NCBI GenBank assembly: GCA_047495785.1
Contig: JBLDXI010000024.1
Location: forward strand, 2,914,001 to 2,978,000
DNA from: Lepidodermella squamata
Lineage: Eukaryota; Gastrotricha
Length of the DNA: 64,000 nt
Direction of reading: 5' to 3'
The notes under the pieces: model-generated
Databases searched by the model: none
Seen by the model: the letters and a program-made list of their open reading frames with translations, nothing else
Told to the model about the DNA's origin: nothing
Translations under genes and position numbers: made by a program
Shown: positions 12,321-22,660 of the stretch, piece by piece
Position numbering within the stretch: the first letter of the stretch is position 1
Layout: every line of letters begins with the position of its first letter

Positions 12321-12425
12321 GATAAGCTTGGATTGTGAAAGTGTATATTTAGAATCTCAAGAGGAATCATCTTATATTTGCTGGTTTCAGACTTTAAAAG
12401 GGCACGAGGTTTTTCGCAGCCACTT
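12321..12425 (+). promoter_or_regulatory. Promoter block of RING gene C: GATA site and AAAAGGGC core
   Basis: AAGATAAGC (around 12320-12327), GTGTATATTTAGAATC and GAGGAATCATCTTAT, then TTTAAAAGGGCACGAG, in fixed order before the ATG at 12441. The same order recurs in front of pseudogene E and genes H and I, so the block is conserved beyond its neighbourhood. Confidence 0.6.
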
Positions 12426-12440
12426 ACATTTCGGATTATC

Positions 12441-13561
12441 ATGGAAAGCTTACAACAGTCTGGCAAAGCCAAAGACGTAAGATCGTGATACTTTGTACGA
12501 TTGAATGCATGCTAATGAATTCTTTAAAAACCCCTTAGATTCTCACGTGTGCGATTTGCTTGGAGTTTTTTGTACAGCCAAAACTTTTTCCAGGCTGTTC
12601 ACACACGTTCTGCGAGGGTTGCCTGGTTGAATTGCTAGGAAGTGGCGATAGGATTACGTGTCCTAGCTGTCGCAGAACGCATACGATGAGCAGCGCCGGA
12701 ATTCAAGGGTGGAAGAACAATTTCATAGCCGCTGAAATGGCGGATTTGATGCGAAGCCGACATCCAGCTATGCCAGCCGAAGAAGGGAAATCATTGGGGG
12801 ATTTCAGCTGCTCGCATCTAGCCTTGGGCGGGAAATCAACGCAGTGCTTACATTGTAACCAATTGTTTTGCGAACCTTGCTGCATTGTACACAAGGAGCA
12901 TATGAAACTGCAGCTTCATAAGATCAGTGAACAATGGCCGGAAACCCTCTCCAGTCCGTCAACCTCTCCCGAGTTCCTGAAAACTCACAACCAGATCTCG
13001 AACTGGTATGATGACCAGATGAAGAAGATTGACGAATCTATCGTCGCTGCGAGTGAGCAAATAATGAAAAGAATCGCCGGAAGCCTTCGCAAGAAATCCG
13101 AGGCGTTATTGATTCGGGCAGCCGAACTGAAGCAGAATCAACTGCAACAACTTCATGCAGCCGCTGATGAAGCCTGCAAAAGCGCCGAAGAAGCTAACAG
13201 CAAAATACATTCTATTTTGAAGTCATCAGTCTTACAGCTTAGCTGCGATGAAATAGCTGTTGTGTTATGCCAGGCGGAATCGTTTGATTTCAAAGTGAGT
13301 CTCAGGCGCAATTTGATGTCATCATTTAATGTTTCTATTTTAAAGCTGGTAAACCCAGATTGCAGCCGTGGCCTGGTTTTCTCAGGCGACCAGACTCGTA
13401 TCGACGATGCGCTGAGGCGATTCAACAACATCCTTTCATTAGGAAGTATTTCAATAACTGACGACTCTTTTCAGCCGGAATGCCACAATGTTGAAGAAAA
13501 GTCGACTCCGCCGGGTCCATCTGAAACGACTCGCTACGTCCCGCCACACCTTCGTAAATAA
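12441..13561 (+). CDS. RING/B-box/coiled-coil protein C with C-terminal YVPPHLRK
   Basis: Exons 12441-12476, 12539-13294 and 13346-13561, phase 0, 335 residues. Residues 1-12 are MESLQQSGKAKD. The RING (TCAIC, CSHTFCEGC, CPSC) is followed by the linker IQGWKNNFIAAEMADLM, a B-box (CSH, CLHC, CEPC then H) and a coiled coil ending in SVLQLSCDEIAVVLCQAE. The short third exon carries IDDALRRFNNILSLGSISITD and ends RYVPPHLRK, reminiscent of the YIPPHLR eIF4E-contact motif of DDX3/Ded1 helicases. Intron 2 is only 51 bp, a multiple of three without a stop, so its retention would merely insert 17 residues. That intron is real, because in gene I the equivalent one breaks the frame. There is no propeller. 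Predicted cytoplasmic E3 ligase; the RNA link is inference. Confidence 0.8.
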
Positions 13562-13639
13562 TAATAATCTAATGCTAACAGTCTTGAATTTCATTATAGC
13601 TGATTTGAGCTAGAGTAATGAATAATAAACGTGAAACGT

Positions 13640-13835
13640 GCACGATAGCGGTGCTGACATAGAGGTGCTGAGATAAAATAACCTTGGGCTGTTGGAATAT
13701 ATTATTTAGAATCAAAGAGGGATTAATTTGTAGTTTTGAGAGGTTAACAGGGCATGAGATTTTTATAACGGCGACCATCATTTGGGATCATCATTGAGAG
13801 CCAGCAGCAGCCTGAAAAAATGAAAGACTTCTTTT
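13640..13835 (+). pseudogene. Orphan promoter and first-exon remnant of a YVPPH-type RING gene
   Basis: This stretch aligns with the promoter and first exon of gene I (TTTAGAATCAAAGAGGGATT, then CATTTGGGATCATCAT, then CAGCAGCCTG and GTGAAAGAC-like sequence), but the start codon reads ATT where I has ATG and no RING exon follows. The body was deleted or never copied. Confidence 0.6.
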
Positions 13836-14281
13836 TGGTACATTCTCGGTGAGCCGCCGACCCCCTCACCTTCACTTTCTCCCCTGTTTCTTCTTCCACT
13901 TTCTACGTGTAAAAAACCCACTCAAAGATGTCTACTTTGTCTACTTGTGGCAAAATTTAAGATTTATTATTTGACGACCATCCACCCGAAGGTGCTCTCG
14001 GTCCGGATGTCAGAGTCACATAAAACATGATAAAATTGACGGCGCACAGATCGGCAGATAATATAGAATAATATTGTTTTCTATTTTTGATGAGAAGAAG
14101 TATTTTAATTCTTTTTTAAATTATGCAGCGAATGACTCGTCTGAAGTTAGCTATGTGATGTTTTCGCAGTCAGAATTGAGTTCGTTTGGTGATTCGGACA
14201 GGTTCAGAGGGCGACCAAGGCATTTGCTATAACAAACTATAAAACAAATGTAGTTACTTGTAAAGATGTCTGCTACCATGA
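13836..14281. other. Flank of RING gene D, apparently split by an insertion
   Basis: The family flank AAAACCCACTCAAAGATGTCT (about 13915-13940) should run straight into the GATA pair, as in genes B and F. Instead about 320 bp intervene before AGATGTCT resumes near 14265. The repeated AGATGTCT may be a target-site duplication. No gene seen. Confidence 0.4.
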
Positions 14282-14312
14282 CCTTATCGCGAAAAGCCGT
14301 TACCTGATAAGG
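14282..14312 (+). promoter_or_regulatory. Inverted GATA pair upstream of RING gene D
   Basis: CCTTATC (14282-14288) and GATAAGG (14306-14312), separated by 17 bp as at gene B, 84 bp before the ATG. Confidence 0.6.
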
Positions 14313-14396
14313 GTACAAGTCTCATTAGATATTCGCTACAATAAATTATATTCCAAACATAAAAAATAACAACTGCTGCTTTCTGAACCACATCAA

Positions 14397-15680
14397 ATGG
14401 CCAAATCGGAGCACAGCGATGACTTGAAAGCGGTAAGTCTTTGGCTTGCTTCAACGAAAATTGGATAATTATGATTATCATTTTTTAGGCTATAACGTGC
14501 GCAATATGTTTGGAATCCTATAAAAACCCGCGGATGATGCAGAACTGCTCTCACACTTTTTGTGAAGATTGTATAATCGGGCTGATTCCCAAAGTCACCC
14601 CTGCTCCGCATAACCCATTCGCACCTGCCTTGATACCACACCACACACAGCAACAGCAACAGCAACTGCAATTACCTGTCTTCATGCATATTCCACAGCA
14701 ACAGCAACAGCAACAGGAAATCATGTGCCCAGTATGCCGCTCGCCGAATGTTGTATTGGGCGGAGGCATCGCTACCTGGAAGAAAAACCATGTTGCTGCG
14801 GAAATAGCCGAGTTTTTTCGCCAACAAGAGTCCTTATTGGCTGCGAATCAAGCTAGTACTGGAATTACATCTGATGACCCTTTAATGAGCTTCAAATGCG
14901 AACATTTCATTGTTGTCAATCAACGAAAAACCTGCCCGCATTGCAAGCAGTCGTTTTGCCAATCTTGTCTATTTGTTCACATGGAAAGAATGAAACAGCG
15001 CATGAAACAAATTCGAGAAAAATGGGCGCAACAATTTCCGACTCGCTCATCTCTGGATGACTTGGACGAAGGTCTTGATTTTTTGGCTAAATCGCTCGAT
15101 CATCAAATCGCCTCGGCGGGAGTCGCGATATGTGAAACGACAAAGGACATTTTGCGAGCCGTTGAAAAGGTTCTCCAGGAGAAGGCTGACAGCCTGTCGG
15201 CTAAATCTTTGGAAATTAAAGAGAGAAAGCTTGACCCATTGCGCAGAGCTATCGAGCTGGCGTCGAGGCAAAGTACCACACCTGCTGATACCAACAGTCA
15301 AATCGATACTGTGATGGCTAACTCGGTTCTCGAGCACAGTTGCGATGGGATTGCTGAGCTTCTGATAAAAGTTGAACAAGCTGACGAACAGGTTTGAGAG
15401 GTTCAAAATTACTGTAATCCATGTTAAACAGCTGTTTCAGCTTGGCAGAATGGGCTTTATCCCAAATCCCGAAATATTGTTCGCTCCAGCAACTGAAACG
15501 ATCAAGCAATGTCTACGAGTGTTAACCGACACGTTGTCGCTTGGTCACATCGCCGTATTAGATAAAGAACCACAGCCACCACTGCATAATGATGTAGTGC
15601 ATAGGCGTCGAAAACATATTCCTATCATAGATCCAGGAACTGGTCTTGAAATCGGGCGTAATTTTATAAATTATAAATAA
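14397..15680 (+). CDS. RING/B-box/coiled-coil protein D, Gln-rich RING loop, propeller lost
   Basis: Exons 14397-14432, 14489-15391 and 15441-15680, phase 0, 392 residues. Intron 1 here has a normal GTAAGT donor, unlike sisters B and F. The RING core (TCAIC, CSHTFCEDC, CPVC) is interrupted between its sixth and seventh ligands by about 35 extra residues with two glutamine runs encoded by CAA/CAG repeats. The B-box (CEH, CPHC, CQSC) and coiled coil are intact and close to F. Exon 3 keeps the LSLG block (TLSLGHIAVLDKE) but then runs into unrelated sequence and stops after GRNFINYK, where B and F continue into the propeller. Two detached propeller 3' ends lie downstream. It may work as a short RING/B-box protein or be at an early stage of decay. 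Confidence 0.65.
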
Positions 15681-16185
15681 TCATCCTATTGTGGTCAGGT
15701 GTCATAACGAACGTCGACTTCAACGAAAACTTGCTTGCAAACTCGAGTGGCACGAGCCAAACTTTGCACTTCCGCATGTTGCCAACATCGCTTGTAGTGA
15801 ACTATGTTTAACGAACGTTTCGCTGAACTGAACGATTCTGGGTGGTTTGGCGCCAGCTTTAAGCGTGATATTCACTATTCACATATTTTATATTGAACTT
15901 ATGTCCGACGTGCGGTGACAAGTGAGACGTGGCAAACGATTTCCAAGCAATTTCGGCCAGCTATTTTTCACTAGGCGTCTGAAAAGGCAACAGCTGACGC
16001 ATTCTAATCGAACGTCGAAATTGCTTGAAACCAAATTTTCGAATGACTTCGAAGCGATAGTGCCGAAATTCTCAGTTGATATAGCACAGAACGCAAATAT
16101 GGGGTTTCCGCTCAAATCTTGAAACCGTTGAGGTTTCGGTATTGGGACTTTTCAAACGATAAAACGAGATGATTAGATTATATTA
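15681..16185. other. Unassigned insert after RING gene D
   Basis: The sequence resembles no other part of the family and holds no convincing gene. It separates the shortened third exon of D from the detached propeller ends, so it is probably an insertion or the scar of a rearrangement. Confidence 0.4.
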
Positions 16186-16440
16186 GATTAAAGCGCTGAT
16201 ATACCTCCATTGAAGATTCATGCAGCAATAGAAATTACGGACGGAGGAGCCGGCATTCAAGTTAGTGTGAAATTTATGGATTGTGAATTTTCAAGTATTT
16301 TCCTGATAATTTTTTCCGTTAAATTGTGCCGTGTCAGCTTGGATGAACAACCACCCACACTTGAGCAGAGCCAAGCACTCGCACCATCAAGTTATTTTCA
16401 TTGATTTCATTGCTTGGCGTATACTGCTTGCTAATGGGAC
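16186..16440 (+). pseudogene. Detached propeller 3' end, copy 1
   Basis: Aligns with the end of exon 4, intron 4 and exon 5 of gene F: an EDS-like stretch, GGAGGAGCCGGCATT, an intron-like stretch, a block matching LPPLEQ, then a jump to SQALAPSSYFH where F has EPSTRNIK. There is an internal deletion and no usable frame. Confidence 0.65.
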
Positions 16441-16509
16441 GTTACTAAAAAATGTCATTGTGTTTGAAATATTTCATATGATAATAAATTGGGACGGGTA
16501 TTCCCAGTC

Positions 16510-16870
16510 CGGTGTTTGCACTGCAGAACAACGCCGAACATAACGCAGATTTCCATCTATGCTTTATCGAGGATTCATGCGGCAGTAGAATTTTCATGAC
16601 GGCAGGAGTAGCCGGCATTAATATTAAAGTAAAATCTGTAATTGTTCAAGTATTTTACTGAATTTTTCATTTATGGTGTGCTCTGTCAGCTCAGACGAAC
16701 AGCTTCCGACTCCTGAGCTGGGCCACGAAATAACAGCGAGCGAATTTTCAACCTCAGCAATAGATGGGCTGGCGAGGTGGTTTCTCGGTAAATGACATCG
16801 CATTCTTGAGCCAAGCACTCGCAAAATCAAGCTCATTTCAGTGATGAATTAAAATGTTGCCTGGAGTCTA
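16510..16870 (+). pseudogene. Detached propeller 3' end, copy 2
   Basis: A second and longer copy of the same region: CTTTATCGAGGATTC, GGAGTAGCCGGCATT, a diverged intron, CAGCTCAGACGAACAGCTTC, the SEFSTSA and GLARWFL-like block, and the AAGCACTCGCAAAATC end. Frames are broken. Two copies in a row point to unequal exchange. Confidence 0.65.
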
Positions 16871-16904
16871 CTGAGAGCATGCAAATAATACCGTAGCTGC
16901 TCAA

Positions 16905-17290
16905 ACGGTTGACTTGATTCGCAGCCGATCTCTACCAGCAGCTTTTCAGGGAATCAAGACGATCCCTTGAACAATTTCATCTGCTCGCACCTCGTCTTCG
17001 GTGGGGAATCACGAGCGGTTTGCCCGCATTGCGAGAAATCTTGCTTATTCGTTCATATGGAGCGTATGAAACAACATCGAATTCAAGCTATTCGCGAAAA
17101 ACTAGGCAAATCTTTTAAAAAGTCGTATAACACTCAAACAATAGCCAAGTATGATACCCAGTTTTGCAGAGCGTTACTGAAGAAATAGCCTCGGCAAGGG
17201 ACCAAATGATTAGAAGAATTTTTGGAATTCTGAACAAGAAATCGGCAACATTGTGAAGCCGACATTGCGTCTCAAGAAAAATCAGAATAT
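16905..17290 (+). pseudogene. RING-less B-box/coiled-coil pseudogene
   Basis: The readable piece gives FICSHLVFGGES, VCPHCEKS and CLFVHMERMKQ, a B-box that has lost a few residues between its last two Cys pairs, followed by a start of the helix (IQAIREKL). It stops at 17188. No RING and no promoter precede it. Confidence 0.6.
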
Positions 17291-17404
17291 CAAATCAGCG
17301 TCGTTCTTGCAGCAAAACCGGCTCATTTTTCGCCTACTGTCCTCATTTACCTAACAACCCACGAATATAAAAATTCAGCCTGTAATACCTATTCCTGCAG
17401 GCTG

Positions 17405-17470
17405 CTCTATTGTTCAGGAAACAGTTTGCACCCATTGCAGGAAATCGTTCTGCAAATCTTTCATGCAGAC
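17405..17470 (+). pseudogene. B-box scrap
   Basis: A short stretch reading ETVCTHCRKSFCKSF matches the B-box second half. It parallels the scrap after gene B at 10560-10650. Confidence 0.45.
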
Positions 17471-17851
17471 CCAACAACACTGAGAAGACAGCAATTTTCG
17501 AGACCCCAACTTAAACAGAGACATCTTTGAAAAAACAGAGAGTAACTTAAATTCTGGTGTAAACTCCATTGCTGATTCATATTCCATATCCTTATCGCCC
17601 CATACAGAACGCAAAACGGTGCACGAAAAGCGGCGAGATATGACAAGCTTGGACTGTGAAAGTGTATATTTAGAATCCCAAGAGGAATCATCTTATTTTT
17701 GGTTTGAGATTTAAAAGGGCATGAGGCTTTTCACAGCCACCCACATATCGGCTCATCATGGAAAGCTTACAACAGTCTGGCAAAGCCAAAGAAGTAAGAT
17801 TGTGATACTTCCTACGATTTAATACACACTACATAGTTACATTTTAAAATA

Positions 17852-17967
17852 CAGGGCGTTCGCGTAATAATACTCTTCTAAAAATAGCTTTGCTACTTTT
17901 TGCATGCATTTTAGCTTTATTGTAGCTATTTTTAGCTCGCCCAGAGTATTATTACGCGAACGCCCTG
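17852..17967. mobile_element. 116-bp Tc1/mariner-like MITE
   Basis: It begins CAGGGCGTTCGCGTAATAAT and ends with the exact complement; the terminal inverted repeats are 25 bp. It is flanked by TA on both sides, the target duplication expected of Tc1/mariner elements. It lies in intron 1 of pseudogene E. Confidence 0.85.
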
Positions 17968-17969
17968 TA

Positions 17970-20480
17970 TAACACTGTGTCTATATTTTTAACCTTGAAA
18001 CACAAATATATATTTTTTCATACTTCAAATATAGATTTGAATATGAACTATATTTCTGATCTATATCTGAAATATAGATTCATGTGTATCTATATTTTTG
18101 ACCTGGAAAATCTATATTTGTATGATATAACATGAGTAGGAATCTATATTTGAGAGAAGCACGAAATATAGATCGAGTAAAACGAATGAAACGAGTGAAA
18201 TCGAGGCGGAACGAGCCGGTAGGCGAGTGGAGACGAGATTTCACGAGGTGAATGAGTTTTACGAGATCTATACGAGTGCTTCACGAAAATATAGGTTTCT
18301 ACGAATGTTGTATCGTAAAATATTACACGGTGTCTATATTTTTCGCAACGCAGTAGTAATAGAAAATAAAAAATCCACCTTAAAATTTCACCTAAAAATG
18401 GCTTTATTCTCATTCTCGCTCATTTTTTCTCATTCGTTCGAATTTCGTCTCGTTTTGAAAGTCGATTTTCTGTCCGACCCTATGCTCGAATTTCACGAAC
18501 AAATGCTCCCGGAATTCTGCTCAGATTGGCAATGCGCTGCATTCGAAGCGAATGGTTCGAAACCCACCAACCCTGAAAGCTGCTTCTTTCGAAATCAACG
18601 TTGGCGAAACTTTCCGCCTTTGCTTCTGAAGAAACTGGTTCGATTTGAACGACACGCTTGGATCCGATCAAAGAAGCTCAGCGCAGTCCGTCGAAATTGC
18701 ATCTCTGGTTGTTTAAAATGGCTCAGTTTCGGACAAGCGCATCGCAATGGTGTTTGGTACGTGGATGCTTTCAACGCGATTGAATCGGAACTGTCGCTGA
18801 CAACGCTGCAAGTTGGGGGCGAAATGCTGTCGGATTTCCTGGATCTTCTGCGCAGCGTTCCCGGTGCTTTCGGAGGCGACTTGCTCACCGAATCTGTTCG
18901 AGGATCTTCTGCACGAGCCGACCCACGAAACGCTGCCGAATTCATGAAAAGTGGGGACGAAATGCTGCCCGATTTTCTGGATTTTCGGAGCAATTCTGTT
19001 GCCTACGACGGATTTTTGCTTGCCGAATGAAAGCCTGCCAAGCTGCCTCCGTCAAAATTATTCTCAATATTGAATTTCTCTACTTTCTTTCATAATAAAT
19101 TGCGTTGCGAAAACTATATTCCAGTGTTTTCCGTTAGAATGAGCTGTTTCAAGACCTCGGGAACCTTTGGTAGGGTTGAAAATGGGCGTTCTATATTCGA
19201 AATATAGAATTACCAAGTCGAAAATATAGATCAACTGAATCTATATTTCAGATATAGAACAGAAATATAGTTCATATTCAAATCTATATTTGAGATATGA
19301 AAAAATATAGATTTGTGTTTCAAGGTTAAAAATATAGACACAGTGTTATATTTTGAATATAGATGCCCATTTCCAAGCCCAATACTTCCGAGGTCTTGAA
19401 ACAGCTAATTCTAGCTGAAAAACACAGGGATAGAGTTTTCGCAACGCAATTTATTATGAAAGAAAATGGAGAAATTCAATTTTGAGAATAATTTAGACGG
19501 GGACAGCTTGGCAGGCGGGCTGCAAAATTGGCCGTAGGAACCAGAATTTCTCACAAAACTCCGGAAAATCGGGCAGCATTTCGTCCCCGCTGTGCATGAA
19601 TTCGCAGCGATTCGTGGGTCGGATCGCGCAGAAGATCATCGAACAGGTACGGTCAGCAAGTCGTCTCCTTAGATCGATAGAACGCGCCGGGAACACTGAG
19701 CAGAAAATCCAGTAAGTCGGACAGCATTTTGACCCCAATTCGCAGAAATCACCACCTTGAAACTTGATTGAACTTGGAACACTCTGCCGGCGACAGTTCC
19801 GGTTCGATCACGTTGAAAACATCGACGTACCAAGCACCGTTGCGACGCGCTTATCCAAAACTGAGCCATTTTCAACAACCGGAATGAAATTCCGACGGAC
19901 TGCTTGACCTTCTTTCATCGCCACCAAACGTGTCGTTCAAATCGAACCAGTTTCTTCGGATTGTAAAGGCGCATGGTTTTTGCGAACGTTGATTTCGAAG
20001 GAACCAGGTTTCAGGGTTGATGGTTTATCGAACCATTCGGCTTCAATTGCGGCAGCTTTGCCAATCGGAGCAGAATTCTTGGAGCATTTGTTCGTGAAAT
20101 TCGAGCAGAAATCCGGTCGGACAGAAAATCGACTTTCAAAACGAGACGAAATTCGAACGAATGAGAAAAATAAGCGAGAATGAATAGAAAGCCATTTTTC
20201 AATGAAATTTCAAGTTGGATTTTTATTATTTATTATTTTGCGTTGCGAAAAATATAGACACGTGTAATATTTTACGATACAACATTCGTAGAAACCTATA
20301 TTTTCGTGAAGCACTCGTATAGATCTCGTAAAACTCATTCACCTCGTGAAATCTCGTCTCCACTCGCCTACCGGCTCGTTCCGCCTCGATTTCACTCGTT
20401 CCATTCGTTTCACTCGATCTATATTTCGTGCTTCACTCAAATATAGATTCCTACTCATGTTATATCATACAAATATAGAA
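17970..20480. repeat. Large imperfect palindromic element
   Basis: The stretch from about 18109 to 19190 reappears as its complement from about 19365 to 20480, with many substitutions and indels. The outer parts are AT-rich arrays of an AATCTATATTTG-type motif plus a GAGACGAGATTTCACGAGG block. The spacer (about 19205-19360) is itself the inverted copy of the left end (17970-18108), so the order is A-B-C-A'-C'-B'. One arm contains an open frame of 267 codons (18227-19030), but the other arm does not preserve it and it resembles nothing. Probably a fold-back DNA transposon or two nested copies. Confidence 0.7.
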
Positions 20481-21342
20481 TTGTCCTTAAAAATATACGT
20501 CGAGTAGCTTTGACAATTCGATATTTTACGGTATGACATTCGTAAATCGTTCAGATATAAACTGTTTACTCATGTTATACCATACAAATATACCTTAGAT
20601 TCTCACGTGTGCGATTTGCTTGGGGTATTTTGTACAACCCAAACATTTTCCAGGCTGCTTGCATACATTCTGCGAGGGCTGCCTGGTCCAATTACTAGGA
20701 AGTGGCAATAATATTGCTTGTCCCAGCTGTCGCAAAACTCAATTTGTAAGCGGCTCCGGAATTAAAGGGTGGAAGACCGATTTAATCGCCGCTGAAATGG
20801 TGGATTTGATGCAAAGCTGTTTTTCAGCGATGCCAGCCAAGAAAGGGAATTCGCTGGGGGATTTCAGCTGCGCCCATCTTGCTTTGGGTGGGAAATCTAC
20901 GCAGTGCTTACACAGTAGCCAATCATTTTGTGAACTTTGCTGCATTGTGCACAATGAGCATATGGAAGTGCAGCTTCAGAAAATTAGTGAACAATGGGCA
21001 AAAACCTTAGGCAGTTCGCTTCTGCTGAGTTCTTGGAAACTCGAAGTCGGATATCGGCCTGGTATGATGACCAAATGAAGAAGATGGATGAATCTATCGC
21101 CGCTGTGAGTGAGCAAATCATGGAAAGAATCGCCGGAAACTTTCGCAAGCAATCCGAGGCGTCATTGTCCCAGGCGGCCGAGCAAAAGCTAAAACAACTG
21201 GAACAGTTTCATGCGGCCGCTGATGAAGCCTACAAAAGTTCCGAAGAAACCAACAGCAAAATACAATCCATTCTAAAGTCATCCGTCTTACATCTGAGCT
21301 GCGATGAAATTGCTGATGCGTTATGCCAGGTAGAATCGTTTG

Positions 21343-21587
21343 TGTTGTGTCTTGTCCAATCCAGGTCAGATTATTGAGGTCAGGTAGGAAAAGCACATGG
21401 CCGCTACTCACCACGTGGCCGCTGGGCTGGTCGAGCTTCGCCATTATGGTCATTATGTTTTATGGCTGTGTTTAATAAATTGCTTTTCTTGATCATATGG
21501 ATTTAATGTTGATACATTGATAGGGGATCTTTTACGATTAAATAAAATACAAGAAGATTGTCAATCGGTCTTTTGTTAAACACAACA
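21343..21587 (+). repeat. Left LTR of the gypsy element
   Basis: 245 bp, TGTTGTG to CACAACA, directly preceded by the target duplication GTTTG. Confidence 0.9.
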
Positions 21588-21610
21588 AATTGGCGACGCA
21601 GTAAAAGCAA

Positions 21611-22660
21611 ATGGCGGATCCAGTAGCAACAACGGCAACCGACACAATGGCTCAATTGCTGCAACAGCTGGTCACTTTGAATATCGCTACTCAATCGACG
21701 CTGAACAATCACAGCGAAGCTATTCAAAAGCTGCTAGCGGAAAATGAAACGAAAACGACGCGAGAGTTCGCTGGTTTCAATCCACAAACCGAATTGTGGG
21801 AAGACTACAAGGGCAGGTTCGACACATACGCCCGAGCTCATGGTAAAACCAGTACGAAGGCAGCATATTTCCTGGCTTGTCAAACGGATGCCATGTATAA
21901 AGAGCTGCAACTACATGCAAAACAGCAACATGACAAAGAAATCAACAACTTGAAGTACGAAGAAATTTGTGCATACATGGCGTCGCAATACGACCCGAAA
22001 AAGTTTGTCGTCCGCGAACGGCACAAATTTTGGTCCAACATGGGTCGGAAGACAAATGAATCAATTCAACAACTGGTAAGCCGAATCCGCGCCGACGCTG
22101 CTACCTGCGATTTTCCATCTATCAAAGATCCCCTCGACGAAGCGTTAAGAACTCGGTTTATTTGCTCAATCAAAAACGAAGCAGTCTTGCGAGCCTGTTA
22201 CAAAATCAAAGACGACGAACTTACCTTCGCCAAAGCAGTGGAAGTGGCTATCGAAACCGAAGAGGCGGCTAAAACAGCGAAAGAAACGGTCGCTCCGGCG
22301 CCTCAGCCGGTTCATCAATTGTCTGCGAAACCTAAGAAGTTCGGTAATAACTCGAAATTTCAACGAAAGAATTTCCAAAAATCGAATCAACAATCATCGC
22401 AACCACCAGCAAACCAGCCCTCCCAGCTGCCTTGCGGATCTTGCGGTAAATCAGGTCATCCTCGTAAAAGCTGTTTCTATCGCGACTACGACTGCAATGC
22501 ATGCGGTAAACATGGTCACATCGCAGCAGCTTGTCGCTCAAACAACGCCGAAACTAAACCGGTCAAGGTTATCACGCTTCATAATCACAAATCGATCGCA
22601 CTGCATAAAGTTACTGATTCGACTGAAGTTGTCTACGAAGATATTCATTTTTGGTCTTAA
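21611..22660 (+). CDS. Gypsy Gag polyprotein
   Basis: 349 residues. The N-terminal half is helical capsid-like (MADPVATTATD start, then ELWEDYKGRF and SNMGRKTNESIQQLVSRIRAD). Two CCHC zinc knuckles lie near the end (CGSCGKSGHPRKSC and CNACGKHGHIAAAC). It stops right at the deletion junction, where EDIHFWS is followed by TAA. The start is the first ATG after the primer site. It would package element RNA. Confidence 0.85.
   Translation: MADPVATTATDTMAQLLQQLVTLNIATQSTLNNHSEAIQKLLAENETKTTREFAGFNPQTELWEDYKGRFDTYARAHGKTSTKAAYFLACQTDAMYKELQLHAKQQHDKEINNLKYEEICAYMASQYDPKKFVVRERHKFWSNMGRKTNESIQQLVSRIRADAATCDFPSIKDPLDEALRTRFICSIKNEAVLRACYKIKDDELTFAKAVEVAIETEEAAKTAKETVAPAPQPVHQLSAKPKKFGNNSKFQRKNFQKSNQQSSQPPANQPSQLPCGSCGKSGHPRKSCFYRDYDCNACGKHGHIAAACRSNNAETKPVKVITLHNHKSIALHKVTDSTEVVYEDIHFWS

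Noticed and set aside
14630-14725. CAA/CAG repeats as a microsatellite in an intron
   Set aside because: The frame is open through the repeats, the flanking zinc ligands are in frame, and no splice sites bracket them, so they are treated as coding.
18227-19030. Open frame of 267 codons in the palindromic element
   Set aside because: It lies in one arm of an imperfect palindrome, is not preserved in the other arm, has no family resemblance, and also overlaps open frames on the other strand.
22497-22660. Upstream part of the frame leading into the integrase
   Set aside because: This stretch is the end of Gag in another frame. The integrase frame is merely open by chance across the deletion junction.
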